Below, piece after piece: positions 1 through 8,878 of a stretch of DNA of 64,000 nucleotides; the first letter of the stretch is position 1, and the number at the start of each line of letters is the position of its first letter. The stretch is from Burkholderiales bacterium (GTDB lineage Bacteria > Pseudomonadota > Gammaproteobacteria > Burkholderiales > Nitrosomonadaceae), in assembly GCA_024235755.1 (NCBI GenBank), contig JACKLV010000005.1:123969-187968 (forward strand), written 5' to 3'. The notes beneath the pieces were generated by a model that saw only the letters and a program-made list of their open reading frames with translations, did not search any database and was not told the DNA's origin. The translations under genes and the position numbers were made by a program.

Positions 1-107
1 CTGCGCGAAGTAATAGCGGCGATACTCACTTCTGGATGTTGAGCCAGAAAACGCAACAACTCCACACCTGTATACCCTGTACCGCCCACAATACCCACTT
101 TAATCAT
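1..107 (-). CDS. argC: N-acetyl-gamma-glutamyl-phosphate reductase, N-terminal part
   Basis: Only the first 35 codons lie in the window; the gene runs off the left edge. The minus-strand reading from the ATG at 107 gives MIKVGIVGGTGYTGVELL, the glycine-rich NAD(P)-binding start typical of ArgC, which reduces N-acetylglutamyl phosphate to the semialdehyde in arginine synthesis. It lies downstream of rplM-rpsI on the same strand but is separated from them by a strong terminator, so it is probably a separate transcript. The identification rests on this short stretch, but the motif is distinctive. Confidence 0.85.
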   Translation of the reverse strand, partial: MIKVGIVGGTGYTGVELLRFLAQHPEVSIAAITSR

Positions 108-158
108 ATGTTTCCAAATTTTCCGTTTTTAAATTTTCCAATTGGAATAGTATAAAAC

Positions 159-189
159 AAAAAAGCCGCCATAAACCGGCGGCTTTTTT
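159..189 (-). terminator. Rho-independent terminator after rpsI
   Basis: A GCCGCC/GGCGGC stem (165-170 with 178-183) is flanked by A-runs on the left and T-runs on the right. Read on the minus strand, the stem is followed by a T-run, so it ends the rplM-rpsI transcript. It sits 22 bases past the rpsI stop codon. Confidence 0.9.
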
Positions 190-210
190 GCATGCAAATT
201 TGATAAGAAC

Positions 211-603
211 CTAACGTTTAGAGAACTGCTTACGCCGCCTTGCTTTGCGCAAACCAACCTTTTTTCTCTCAACTTCACGCGCATCACGCGTTACAAGTCC
301 GGCTTTACTCAAAAGCGGTTTTAGTTCGGCATCATAATCAATCAAAGCACGGGTAATACCATGACGCACTGCCCCCGCTTGTCCTGACTCACCGCCACCG
401 CATATATTTACCATGATATCGAATGTCGTCAGGTGTTCTGTTAACTCTAGCGGCTGGCGCACAACCATTCGACCTGTCTCGCGTGAAAAGTATTCATCGA
501 CAGGTTTGCTGTTAACAATAATTGAACCTGTACCAGGTTTTATAAAAACACGGGCCACAGCGCTTTTGCGTCGTCCGGTTCCATAATTGTATTGTGTAGT
601 CAT
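211..603 (-). CDS. rpsI: 30S ribosomal protein S9
   Basis: 130 residues, the normal S9 length. The protein begins MTTQYNYGTGRRKSAVARV and ends in the basic tail GLRKARRRKQFSKR, which reaches the P-site tRNA in the small subunit. The central segment GGGESGQAGAVRHGI is conserved in S9. It lies 7 bases downstream of rplM, the usual L13-S9 operon of bacteria, and is followed by a terminator. Complete and ordinary. Confidence 0.98.
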   Translation of the reverse strand: MTTQYNYGTGRRKSAVARVFIKPGTGSIIVNSKPVDEYFSRETGRMVVRQPLELTEHLTTFDIMVNICGGGESGQAGAVRHGITRALIDYDAELKPLLSKAGLVTRDAREVERKKVGLRKARRRKQFSKR

Positions 604-610
604 CTATTAA

Positions 611-1045
611 CTATGCCCTGATTTCAAGAGGTTGAGGTTGTTGTGCAGTATGTGGATGGGCATCACCCGCATACAGCTTAAGCTTTTTAATCATAGCATA
701 TCCCAGCGGTCCTTTAGGCAACATGCCTTTGACTGCTTTTTCTAGGGGTCTGCCGGGAAAGCGCGCATGCAGTTTCCTGAAGTTGGTTTCATATAACCCA
801 CCCGGATAACCTGTATGTCTATAATATTTTTTGTCATCCGCTTTGTTACCGGTCACACGCAACTTATCAACATTGATGACGATAATATAATCACCGGTAT
901 CAACATGAGGTGTATAAATGGCTTTATGCTTGCCACGCAAGCGATGCGCTATCGCAGAAGCAAGTCGCCCTAATACTTTATCCGTTGCATCGACAACATA
1001 CCAGTCATGTTTCACTTCATGCGGTTTGGCTGAGAATGTTTTCAC
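611..1045 (-). CDS. rplM: 50S ribosomal protein L13
   Basis: 144 residues, full length for L13. It begins with MKTFSAKPHEVKHDWYVVDA and contains the conserved stretches GRLAS and KGMLPKGPLGYAM. The start codon is GTG at 1045; no in-frame ATG lies where L13 should begin. L13 is an early-assembly protein of the large subunit. First gene of the L13-S9 operon, transcribed away from glnS. Confidence 0.98.
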   Translation of the reverse strand: MKTFSAKPHEVKHDWYVVDATDKVLGRLASAIAHRLRGKHKAIYTPHVDTGDYIIVINVDKLRVTGNKADDKKYYRHTGYPGGLYETNFRKLHARFPGRPLEKAVKGMLPKGPLGYAMIKKLKLYAGDAHPHTAQQPQPLEIRA

Positions 1046-1297
1046 GAAAAATTCTATCCTGCAAATTCAAAAAGAGCCGGGAATTCTATTCGAGACGAGG
1101 CAAAAAGTCAAACAAATCATAACCGATGAAAATTGCCAAGCTAAGATGGATTTTAAAATATTCGAAGTTATAATTAGACGAATGATTTGACAGTCGTTTT
1201 ACAGATAGATGTGCGTCCCGGACTGCAAATCCAGTTTGTTCCGTTAGAACATAACCCTAGCAACCACACACATAAAAAGACGAATCTTTTATATCTC

Positions 1298-2998
1298 ATG
1301 AAAAAACCATTCTCTGAAGAAACGGTAGTTTCAAACTTTATCCGCAGCATTATTAATGAAGACAACCGCACAGGCAAATGGCACGGGCGCGTCGAGACCC
1401 GCTTTCCGCCCGAGCCCAACGGTTATCTACATATCGGACACGCAAAAAGTATCTGCCTGAATTTTGGCATTGCCAAAGAATACAACGGTGCCTGTCATTT
1501 ACGTTTTGATGATACCAATCCTGAAAAAGAAGCACAGGAATTCGTGGATGCCATTTGCGACAATGTGCAATGGTTGGGTTTTGACTGGGGAGAGCATCTG
1601 TATTTCTCCTCGGACTACTTTGACCAGCTATATATGTTTGCAGAATATTTGATTACGCAAGGTAAAGCGTATGTTGACAGCCAATCCGCCGAAGAAATAC
1701 GTGAACGGCGCGGCACATTAACCATCCCAGGTAAGAACAGCCCGTATCGCGACCGTCCAGCTGAAGAGAATCTCGATTTGCTCCGTCGCATGAAAAGCGG
1801 AGAATTCGCTGAAGGCACCCATGTGTTACGCGCTAGAATCGACATGTCATCGCCTAATATCAATATGCGCGACCCGGTAATTTATCGTATTCGATATGCC
1901 CATCATCAGCGCACGGGCAACAAATGGTGTATTTATCCCATGTATGACTATACGCACTGCATATCCGATGCGCTTGAAAATATCACACACTCATTATGCA
2001 CACTTGAATTCGAGGATCACCGTCCCCTTTATGACTGGGTTCTGGATCAACTACAAGACAAATTACCCTGTCACCCGCAACAAATTGAATTTGCACGACT
2101 GAATTTAACCTATACAGTTATGAGTAAACGCAAACTCATCGAATTGGTTGAACAAAAACTTGTCGACGGTTGGGATGATCCGCGTCTCAGTACATTGGCC
2201 GGAGTACGCCGACGCGGTTACACACCACACTCAATTCATATGTTTGCAGAACGCATCGGCGTCAGCAAAGCCGATTCCTGGATCGATATGAGCGTACTGG
2301 AAGATTGTCTGCGTGAAGACTTAAACGAACAAGCACCTCGTCGAATTGCAATCCTGAAACCTTTGAAGCTGATTATCGACAATTATCCAGATGACCAAGA
2401 AGAAGATTGCTTCGCGCCCAATCATCCTCAAAAACCCGAATGGGACAAACGTACCGTGACTTTTACCAAGGTTTTATATATAGAACAGGATGATTTTATG
2501 GAAGAACCTGTTAAAGGTTTTTTTCGCCTCAAGCCTGGCGGAGAAGTTCGCCTGCGCTATGCATACATTGTGAAATGTGTTCAAATTGAAAAAAATGCGC
2601 AAGGAGATATTGTAGCGATTCATTGTATCTACGACCCTGACACCAAAAGCGGAACTGATGCCGCTGCAAATCGCAAAATAAAAGGAAATATACACTGGCT
2701 GTCAGCCAAACATGCGCAAACTGCAGAAATCCGCCTGTATGATCGCTTATTCACAGATCCTTATCCAGACAGCGGTGATAAGGATTATAAAAATGCGCTT
2801 AACCCGAATTCAAAAACAATCACTCACGCCTACATAGAACCAGAACTACACAACGCGGAACCGGGGCAATGTTTTCAATTCGAACGTAATGGCTATTTTA
2901 TCGCAGATACCGCTGACAGCCAGCCCGGCAAACCCGTATTCAACCGCGCTGTCACATTACGCGATTCCTGGGAAAAAACAGCTAAACAAGCTGTATGA
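1298..2998 (+). CDS. glnS: Glutaminyl-tRNA synthetase
   Basis: Charges tRNA-Gln with glutamine in the cytoplasm. The reading frame is open from 1187, but the ATG at 1298 gives the expected N-terminus (MKKPFSEETVVSNF) and a 566-residue protein of normal size. The class I signature HIGH is seen in PNGYLHIGHAKS near residue 45, and the KMSKS-like loop is VMSKRK near residue 274. The C-terminal half is the beta-barrel anticodon-binding region. Its stop codon overlaps by 17 bases the 3' end of a convergent small membrane-protein gene. Having its own GlnRS is usual for beta- and gammaproteobacteria. Confidence 0.97.
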   Translation: MKKPFSEETVVSNFIRSIINEDNRTGKWHGRVETRFPPEPNGYLHIGHAKSICLNFGIAKEYNGACHLRFDDTNPEKEAQEFVDAICDNVQWLGFDWGEHLYFSSDYFDQLYMFAEYLITQGKAYVDSQSAEEIRERRGTLTIPGKNSPYRDRPAEENLDLLRRMKSGEFAEGTHVLRARIDMSSPNINMRDPVIYRIRYAHHQRTGNKWCIYPMYDYTHCISDALENITHSLCTLEFEDHRPLYDWVLDQLQDKLPCHPQQIEFARLNLTYTVMSKRKLIELVEQKLVDGWDDPRLSTLAGVRRRGYTPHSIHMFAERIGVSKADSWIDMSVLEDCLREDLNEQAPRRIAILKPLKLIIDNYPDDQEEDCFAPNHPQKPEWDKRTVTFTKVLYIEQDDFMEEPVKGFFRLKPGGEVRLRYAYIVKCVQIEKNAQGDIVAIHCIYDPDTKSGTDAAANRKIKGNIHWLSAKHAQTAEIRLYDRLFTDPYPDSGDKDYKNALNPNSKTITHAYIEPELHNAEPGQCFQFERNGYFIADTADSQPGKPVFNRAVTLRDSWEKTAKQAV

Positions 2999-3161
2999 GA
3001 AACATGATAAATAACAGAATCATCAGTATCGGCACAACAAAACCCATCCAGTCAGAAGATGAGCCTTTCGGGCTATTCTCCATCATATGACGCGCTCTTG
3101 GAAATAAATAAATGATGAACATGATCAATGCCAATGCAGCAACTATTTTCATCCAGTCCAT
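2982..3161 (-). CDS. Small two-helix membrane protein
   Basis: A 59-residue reading frame from the ATG at 3161 to the TAG at 2982. It has two clear hydrophobic segments: residues 5-20 (KIVAALALIMFIIYLF) and 41-59 (ending LLFIMFLIQLV), joined by a short polar loop with RARHMMENSPKGSSSDW. This is the layout of a small inner-membrane protein. Its 3' end runs 17 bases into the end of glnS on the other strand. Function unknown; no family recognised. The regular amphipathic pattern and clean start and stop make chance unlikely, but the evidence is the pattern alone. Confidence 0.6.
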   Translation of the reverse strand: MDWMKIVAALALIMFIIYLFPRARHMMENSPKGSSSDWMGFVVPILMILLFIMFLIQLV

Positions 3162-3203
3162 AGGGATATCACTTTCTAGCTCAATACATAATTATTAACC
3201 AAA

Positions 3204-3231
3204 ACAAAACCCCGGCGTGCCGGGGTTTTGT
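3204..3231. terminator. Bidirectional terminator-like hairpin
   Basis: A perfect 12-base stem CAAAACCCCGGC with its complement around a GTG loop. The A/T ends of the stem supply a T-run on both strands. It sits just past the end of the yccA-like gene on the minus strand. Confidence 0.8.
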
Positions 3232-3253
3232 AAATAATCAAAGCATATAAAAA

Positions 3254-3931
3254 TCAATCATCACCGCCCATGATACCTAGGATCTGCAACAGGCTGATAA
3301 AAATATTAAAGATCGTCATATACAATCCGATGGTCGCCAAAATATAATTGGTTTCGCCACCGTGAATGATGCGACTGGTATCATGCAGAATAAAACCGCT
3401 CATCAGCATAATTACGACTGCAGATATCATTAGCGACATGGCCGGAATTGCGAGGAAAATATTCGCAACCGCGGCAACCAACACCAAAAGAAAACCCACC
3501 ATCAGAAAACCACCGAGAAAACTGAAATCTTTACGTGTCGCCAAAACATACGCTGACAAACCCATAAAGATAACACCTGTTCCACCCAGCGACAGCATGA
3601 TGATATTACTACCGTTCGGTACCGAGGCATACATGCTCAGTATCGGCCCCAGCCCGAATCCCAAAAGACCGGTAATTAGAAAAACAATACCAATTCCTGC
3701 TGAAGAATGTGCAAAACGCGGCAACACAAACATGGCAATCACCATACCGCCAATCACCGATAATAAATAAGTCATCGGAGGCATATTCATCATCATCGAG
3801 ATGGCTGCCGTAAACCCGCTAAACAACAACGTCATTGCCAACAACAGATAGGTATTACGCAATACCTTATTAATTTCTATTGCCTGTCTTGTTCGTGAAC
3901 TTCTACCAATAGTTGAGTAGTTTTGATCCAT
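3254..3931 (-). CDS. yccA: Bax inhibitor-1/YccA family membrane protein
   Basis: 225 residues with about seven hydrophobic segments after a short polar N-terminus, the layout of the BI-1/YccA (UPF0005) family. The start LLAMTLLFSGFTAAISM and the C-terminal LATIGLYMTIFNIFISLLQI followed by an acidic GGDD end are typical. In E. coli YccA interacts with the FtsH protease and modulates its turnover of membrane proteins such as SecY; the same role is inferred here. Single-gene unit: a spacer with no gene lies upstream and a strong hairpin lies downstream. Confidence 0.88.
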   Translation of the reverse strand: MDQNYSTIGRSSRTRQAIEINKVLRNTYLLLAMTLLFSGFTAAISMMMNMPPMTYLLSVIGGMVIAMFVLPRFAHSSAGIGIVFLITGLLGFGLGPILSMYASVPNGSNIIMLSLGGTGVIFMGLSAYVLATRKDFSFLGGFLMVGFLLVLVAAVANIFLAIPAMSLMISAVVIMLMSGFILHDTSRIIHGGETNYILATIGLYMTIFNIFISLLQILGIMGGDD

Positions 3932-4132
3932 TATTAAAAAACCTCCTCTTGAGAATTAAATATCAATCAGACAATTCTGCCAAAATACTATGACATACTA
4001 CCATTTTGTTTAGTTCAAGCATATCATACAAAACCCTATTGCAAACAGGCTTATTGATTAATTTCGCAAAATTATGAAGCCATATCGATAGCTCAAACAA
4101 TCAAACAGGTTATATATGAAACTGAGCATATT

Positions 4133-4561
4133 TTACTTTTGCACCCAACGTCCACCGCTTTGATACCACCAGCCATTTCTTGCCAGATTTATCCAGCGTT
4201 GCCCGAAAGTTGACCGTATTTTAGATTCCCATTCTGGATGATTATTTGCACGCGCAATTTCGCGATAAAGCGCATTCCTATCTTGATTTTCGGCTGAAAC
4301 GAGAGAATTGACCTGTTGACGTTTAGCTAAAGAGACAGCATTTGCATCGCGAACAGTAATCATGCCATCCTGAGTTAAACCGATAGCACCGCTATTGTAA
4401 TACTCAACCAATTCAGCATGTCTAGATTGCATTCGTTGCTTGATACTCGTAATGGCCGGTGTATTGACTTCGAGGTTCGCCTGTGCGAAGCCGGGCATCG
4501 ACATTGAAGCGAATAATAGATAAAGCGACAGCAACAAAAAATATTTCGCGCAATTGTTCAT
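4133..4561 (-). CDS. ydbL: YdbL family (DUF1318) periplasmic protein
   Basis: 142 residues with an N-terminal signal peptide (cleavage after GFAQA near residue 28) and the DUF1318 region, including GAIGLTQDGMITVRD and a C-terminal NGWWYQSGGRWVQK. YdbL is the small periplasmic partner of the YdbH-YnbE system, which in E. coli shares an essential function with TamB and YhdP in carrying phospholipids to the outer membrane. Here the order on the minus strand is ydbH, ynbE, ydbL, as in enterics. Exact function of YdbL is not known. Confidence 0.85.
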   Translation of the reverse strand: MNNCAKYFLLLSLYLLFASMSMPGFAQANLEVNTPAITSIKQRMQSRHAELVEYYNSGAIGLTQDGMITVRDANAVSLAKRQQVNSLVSAENQDRNALYREIARANNHPEWESKIRSTFGQRWINLARNGWWYQSGGRWVQK

Positions 4562-4624
4562 GACTGTTTTTAAAAAATTAATTGACTTATTTAATACCTG
4601 TCCGCTTACAATTCTGTTAAACGG

Positions 4625-4807
4625 CTATTCTTCTTTTTCTTCTTTTTCTTCTTTTTTCTCATCTTCCAGCTGCCAGACTTCTTCGATAATTTTGTCAGCA
4701 GCCTTCTCAGCAGCCGCAGCGGGGAAATAAATATTAATCGTAACGCATGCTGATAACAACATGGTCGCAAATACGAACTGAACTATCCAAGCTAATTTTC
4801 TTTGCAT
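4625..4807 (-). CDS. ynbE: YnbE-like outer-membrane lipoprotein
   Basis: About 60 residues from the ATG at 4807 (MQRKLAWIV); a longer frame begins at 4825 but would start inside the inserted repeat element. A hydrophobic segment is followed by a lipobox LLSAC and then VTINIYFPAAAAEKAADKII, the YnbE hallmark. The C-terminus is an unusual run of Lys/Glu (KKEEKEEKEE). YnbE forms the outer-membrane end of the YdbH bridge. It is separated from ydbH by the 254-bp element at 4818-5071, so co-transcription may be altered. Confidence 0.85.
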   Translation of the reverse strand: MQRKLAWIVQFVFATMLLSACVTINIYFPAAAAEKAADKIIEEVWQLEDEKKEEKEEKEE

Positions 4808-4817
4808 TCCAAGTACT

Positions 4818-5072
4818 CTATCCATATGATATTGCCAAGTACAGCGCTACTGTGGCGTTATGCAGCAAGACACGGTACGCGGGAAAGGGTTGTTCCCTTT
4901 TTCAATACTGTAGCACAGTTGTAGGATGCCACGGTAGCGTCCTGTGAGTGAGCTTGTCAGCAAGCATGTTCTGCGTTGCGCCTTTTGAAAATAGAACGAC
5001 TATTTCCTGCAAAGCACGCCTTGCCATGGTCACTGACAAGCTCACTGAACCCGGCAATATCATATGGATAGC
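4818..5072. mobile_element. MITE-like inverted-repeat element between ydbH and ynbE
   Basis: Perfect 19-base terminal inverted repeats: CTATCCATATGATATTGCC at 4818-4836 and its complement at 5053-5071. A second perfect 14-base inverted pair (AGTGAGCTTGTCAG at 4947-4960, complement at 5033-5046) lies inside. GTACT occurs directly outside the left end (4813-4817) and one base beyond the right end (5073-5077), a possible 5-base target duplication. No open frame of note lies inside. These are the features of a small non-autonomous element that needs a transposase in trans. It sits between two genes that normally adjoin. Confidence 0.7.
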
Positions 5073-5097
5073 GTACTAGACTACGGCGTTAGTTTAT

Positions 5098-7122
5098 CTA
5101 CTGAATAATTGGTTCATTCTCACTTGTAATGCGCAGCAAGCGAGTAATCAATTCCTGCCACCCAACTACTCGATTATAGCCCATTACCGTAATCGCCGGG
5201 ACACCTCCACCCTTCACCAGCGTGTAGCGGGACAACGGTTCAGACTCAATACCGCCCATATAACATATATTAAGACGTAATTTACAGCGCCAACCGATTT
5301 CCGCATAGCGAAACTCTTCAAAAAAACGCAAGATACTACGCTGAATTGCAGCCACGGCACCCTCTCCTCCCAGCGCAGAAATATTTTCAATCGCCGCCTG
5401 ACTGATACGACGTGAATAATTTCCCGAACTACTAAACAAATGCGCATCAAAATGAACGGGCATCCAATTGGCAAGCTCCAAATTCCGAACATCTATATCC
5501 ACCCGCCCTTCCATCTTTCCAAATGAAAACGTTCCGGTCAGCAACTCTAGATCCAGATTGCGCATAGCAGCATCAGCTTTTAAATGCGGCGCCAACCCCA
5601 TAGGTTCAATCAACTTGAGATTGTGTATAACTACACTACCGTCAAAAACCTTGAGCTGCAAGACTCCGTTTACTGAAACATTGGTACCGTCATAACGGAC
5701 CTCGGGTATATAACCTGACAAAGTACCGTGCATACGTTGGACTTGCAATGCATCGGTTAATGCTTCCATTGAAACTGGCGATAACCCGCCATTAAATTTC
5801 CAGCGCCATCCTTTTTCGGTATACCCAGCACTAAAATTTTCCAGCTTTAGAAGCCCATCCAATACGGGCAAGGCGAGCTGTGGCAAAAACACATTGAACT
5901 GATTTAATTCCAACGGCACACGCACTGTGCCCAAAGGCACTTTTAACACATGACCGTTCTGAACACGGAGATCGACAATTGTAGCGCCTTCATGCAGCCA
6001 TGGAATGCGTGCATTAATACGATAAAATGCAAATCGGTTCCGCGCATCTACGATACTTACATCATCTAAATCGAGTTGTATCGATTGTACTGCATCATCA
6101 CGCAAACGCACGGTCCAATCTGCGTGCCCTGTAAATTCAATTTCGGCAAATGTAGTATCTCGCAAAAATGGCTGTAGCACCTGTTCGTATAACGTCGATA
6201 ATTGAATTTTATTCGCCTTCAATTCAAAAACGCGTAACCGCTTGCTCGAAATATCGAAAACCCCTGAGAACTGAAAGGTTCCCAGTTCAGCGAACATCAG
6301 ACTACCATCCAGCAGATGCATAGCCTCGCCGTCAAATACACCACGCATACTTAAATGATGGTTCGCCGCCGCCATATAAATTGGCTGCCAAAAAACTTCC
6401 CCCTGTTGCCAGAATATTTCACTATGCCAATACAACTGGTTCGAATGCTTGGAACGATCCAAACCCGCTTTTATTGCAATCTGGATATTTTCTCCAGCAC
6501 GCAACCCAGCCTGATCAGAAAATGACAATGCCTCAATTGACAAATCCATCACAGCAGACTTTAGATCCGTCTCACTACCAGAAAATAAAACAGTACCGTT
6601 TACTCGGCCACTTCTAAGTTTTGGCATTTGCTCAAGATCCGGCAACCATTCGGCAATGGAATCCAAAGAGACATTACGAATTGTCACATCACCCTGCCAG
6701 GACTGACCCTTCCACTGTAAAGTCAATGTCCAGCTTTCATTTTTTGTCAGGTTGCTCTTGATTTTTATCGTTTGTGTATCGGAATAAAAATGAAGTGAAA
6801 CCGGAAATGAAACAAGTTCGGGAATCTTTACGTAGCCGTCTTCACACTCGATCACCGTACTTTTGTACTGAAAGACTGCACATGACAATTGAACGTCTTT
6901 CCAAACATAGTCCCGCACTTTAATTTCAGCGATAACAATTTCTAATTGCCCGGCCCCGGGATGCCCATCACCTAATCGCACCTGGATTGACTGCGCTTGA
7001 AAAACCGGATGCCTGATGCCATCGAGTAGCAACGCAAAACCGGAAAACGCTGTTGAAGCAGGTAGCGTCAACAGACAGAACATTAAAATCAGAAAAGAAA
7101 ATATGACCTGTTTGTTACACAT
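5098..7122 (-). CDS. ydbH: YdbH-like intermembrane lipid-transport protein (AsmA-like)
   Basis: 674 residues with an N-terminal hydrophobic segment (residues 6-25) and then a long beta-rich body with alternating hydrophobic residues, as in the bridge-like AsmA/TamB/YdbH proteins. The C-terminal part, with DIDVRNLELANWMPVHFDA, GNYSRRISQAAIENISALGG and NICYMGGIE, matches the C-terminal region of YdbH. It should span the periplasm from the inner membrane towards YnbE. It is shorter than the E. coli protein (879 residues). Followed by the inserted element, then ynbE and ydbL. Confidence 0.82.
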   Translation of the reverse strand: MCNKQVIFSFLILMFCLLTLPASTAFSGFALLLDGIRHPVFQAQSIQVRLGDGHPGAGQLEIVIAEIKVRDYVWKDVQLSCAVFQYKSTVIECEDGYVKIPELVSFPVSLHFYSDTQTIKIKSNLTKNESWTLTLQWKGQSWQGDVTIRNVSLDSIAEWLPDLEQMPKLRSGRVNGTVLFSGSETDLKSAVMDLSIEALSFSDQAGLRAGENIQIAIKAGLDRSKHSNQLYWHSEIFWQQGEVFWQPIYMAAANHHLSMRGVFDGEAMHLLDGSLMFAELGTFQFSGVFDISSKRLRVFELKANKIQLSTLYEQVLQPFLRDTTFAEIEFTGHADWTVRLRDDAVQSIQLDLDDVSIVDARNRFAFYRINARIPWLHEGATIVDLRVQNGHVLKVPLGTVRVPLELNQFNVFLPQLALPVLDGLLKLENFSAGYTEKGWRWKFNGGLSPVSMEALTDALQVQRMHGTLSGYIPEVRYDGTNVSVNGVLQLKVFDGSVVIHNLKLIEPMGLAPHLKADAAMRNLDLELLTGTFSFGKMEGRVDIDVRNLELANWMPVHFDAHLFSSSGNYSRRISQAAIENISALGGEGAVAAIQRSILRFFEEFRYAEIGWRCKLRLNICYMGGIESEPLSRYTLVKGGGVPAITVMGYNRVVGWQELITRLLRITSENEPIIQ

Positions 7123-7155
7123 GACGGACGCGTGGTGCTAATCCATTCACAGGCA

Positions 7156-8058
7156 TCACGCAGGAAACACACCCGTAGATAAATAGCGATCACCCCGATC
7201 ACACACAATGAATGCAATCACAGCATTTTCAAGCTGAGCTGATAATTTGAGCGCAGCAACTAACGCGCCGCCTGACGAAATACCGGCAAAAATCCCCTCT
7301 TCCTGCGCCAAACGCCTTGTCATCTCTTCCGCTTCCGGCTGAGACACGTAAATCATGTCGTCTACTCGTGACGAGTCATAAATTTTCGGTAAATACGCCG
7401 AAGGCCACTTACGTATACCGGGAATTTGCGCACCTTCTTCCGGTTGAACACCAATAATTTTTATGGTGGATTGCTGCTCCTTAAAGAAACGCGAACAGCC
7501 CATTATCGTACCAGTCGTCCCCATACTGCTGACAAAATGTGTAAGTTTGCCTTTCGTATCACGCCAGATTTCAGGCGCTGTACCTTCATAGTGCGCAAAT
7601 GGGTTATCCGGGTTGGCAAATTGATCCAAAATAATACCTTTACCTTCATCACGCATTTTTTCGGCAAGATCTCTGGCTTGTTCCATACTGCCTGTCTGAG
7701 GTGTCAAGATGATTTCAGCACCGTAAGCACGCATCGACTGTCGCCGCTCAATACTCAGATTCTCTGGCATGATAAGTATCATACGATAACCCATGATTGC
7801 AGCAGCCATTGCCAGCGCTATACCGGTATTCCCACTCGTTGCTTCGATCAGTGTATCTCCCGGTTTGATATCGCCACGCTGCTGTGCATGTTTAATCATT
7901 GACAATGCAGGCCTGTCTTTTACCGAACCTGCTGGGTTGTTGCCTTCAAGTTTGGCAAGAACGATATTGCTAGTTTCTCCGGGTAAATGCCTCAACCTCA
8001 CCAAAGGCGTATTACCGACAAAATTTTCTATTGTTTTAAACATATACACGCGACCCAT
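7156..8058 (-). CDS. cysM: Cysteine synthase B (O-acetylserine sulfhydrylase)
   Basis: About 300 residues. Makes cysteine from O-acetylserine and sulfide (CysM can also use thiosulfate) with PLP. The PLP lysine lies in EGNNPAGSVKDRPALSM, the CysM form of the motif; the phosphate-binding loop is EATSGNTGIALAM and a second glycine loop is GTTGTIMG. The start could be the ATG at 8058 or the one at 8043 (MFKTIENFVGNTPLVRL), which aligns better with the usual CysM start. Complete, no neighbour of the same pathway. Confidence 0.93.
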   Translation of the reverse strand: MGRVYMFKTIENFVGNTPLVRLRHLPGETSNIVLAKLEGNNPAGSVKDRPALSMIKHAQQRGDIKPGDTLIEATSGNTGIALAMAAAIMGYRMILIMPENLSIERRQSMRAYGAEIILTPQTGSMEQARDLAEKMRDEGKGIILDQFANPDNPFAHYEGTAPEIWRDTKGKLTHFVSSMGTTGTIMGCSRFFKEQQSTIKIIGVQPEEGAQIPGIRKWPSAYLPKIYDSSRVDDMIYVSQPEAEEMTRRLAQEEGIFAGISSGGALVAALKLSAQLENAVIAFIVCDRGDRYLSTGVFPA

Positions 8059-8120
8059 GATTAATATTAAAATTATCTCACATGCAGTCTACTGGAAACT
8101 CAATTGTTGATAAAATGATA

Positions 8121-8155
8121 AACCCCCCGGTTATTTACAAACCGGGGGGCTTTTT
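8121..8155. terminator. Strong GC hairpin terminator after comEA
   Basis: CCCCCCGGT at 8123-8131 pairs with ACCGGGGGG at 8141-8149. T-rich tracts follow on both strands (CTTTTTAT on plus, TTTATCATTTT on minus). On the minus strand it ends the comEA transcript before cysM. Confidence 0.85.
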
Positions 8156-8177
8156 ATGACGGAGTACGCATCCAGTC

Positions 8178-8471
8178 TTATTGACTTGTCATGGCAGCTG
8201 CCGTGGCAGTAGCGGGCATATCGCCAACTGTAATACTGTCGCGCAGTTGATTCATAGTGCCTTGACCAATCCCATCGACTTCAGTCAGGTGTTCAGTAGA
8301 AGCGAACAATCCTTTTTGTTCTCGATGCGCTATGATCGCTTTTGCCTTGGCTGGCCCGATGCCCTGGAGCGTTTCGAGCTCTGCCTGTGTTGCCGTATTG
8401 ATATTGACAACAGCAAACGCAGGTCCGGCAAAAACAAACATTAAAAATGCAGAAATTAATAATAATTTCAT
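8178..8471 (-). CDS. comEA: ComEA-like helix-hairpin-helix secreted protein
   Basis: 97 residues: a signal peptide (residues 1-20, ending AFA) and one helix-hairpin-helix domain with VNINTATQAELETLQGIGPAKAKAI and VDGIGQGTMNQLRDSI. This small form is common in Gram-negative bacteria, where ComEA is a periplasmic DNA-binding protein that helps pull transforming DNA across the outer membrane. A low-complexity alanine/threonine tail (ATATAAAMTSQ) ends the protein. No other competence gene lies nearby, so the competence role is inferred from the family. Confidence 0.85.
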   Translation of the reverse strand: MKLLLISAFLMFVFAGPAFAVVNINTATQAELETLQGIGPAKAKAIIAHREQKGLFASTEHLTEVDGIGQGTMNQLRDSITVGDMPATATAAAMTSQ

Positions 8472-8878
8472 AACATCTCCTTTAAAAATGTAAAAAACGG
8501 GTTGAGCGATTATTGCTACCCAACGCGCTTTTCACGAGTCTGTAAAAATTGTCTTACAACAGCAAACTTAAAAAAGCACTGCATTCAGACTCAATTTACA
8601 TCGGACACTTTCATATCTTTATTGAGAAGTTTTTGCACTAATGCGTATAAAATGGTCCAGAAGCTACCAGTCAGTTACAATCGCATAACATGGCGCCAAG
8701 GGAAGTTAACAACAAGCGAATTATTTCTGTTGTCTAAGAAGTAGTGCTAAGCAAAGCATGAAAAGCGTGATTTGGTTATTCTAAGAAAGCGACGAATAAC
8801 TCGATATAGCATCATTTCAGCGGCACCCGTAACTGGACTAATTGACACTCCAAAGCCTCACCCCTCGCTCATTGAGCG
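8472..8878. other. Intergenic, no recognisable gene
   Basis: 407 bases between comEA (start) and the alpha/beta hydrolase (stop). An 80-codon plus-strand frame at 8502-8744 has no ribosome site and an unconvincing composition. I see no RNA gene, terminator or repeat. Confidence 0.6.

Noticed and set aside
1187..1297. N-terminal extension of glnS
   Set aside because: The extra 37 codons have no homology to GlnRS N-termini and overlap the expected promoter region; the ATG at 1298 fits the family.
8502..8744. 80-codon frame between comEA and the hydrolase
   Set aside because: No ribosome site, odd composition and no recognisable domain.
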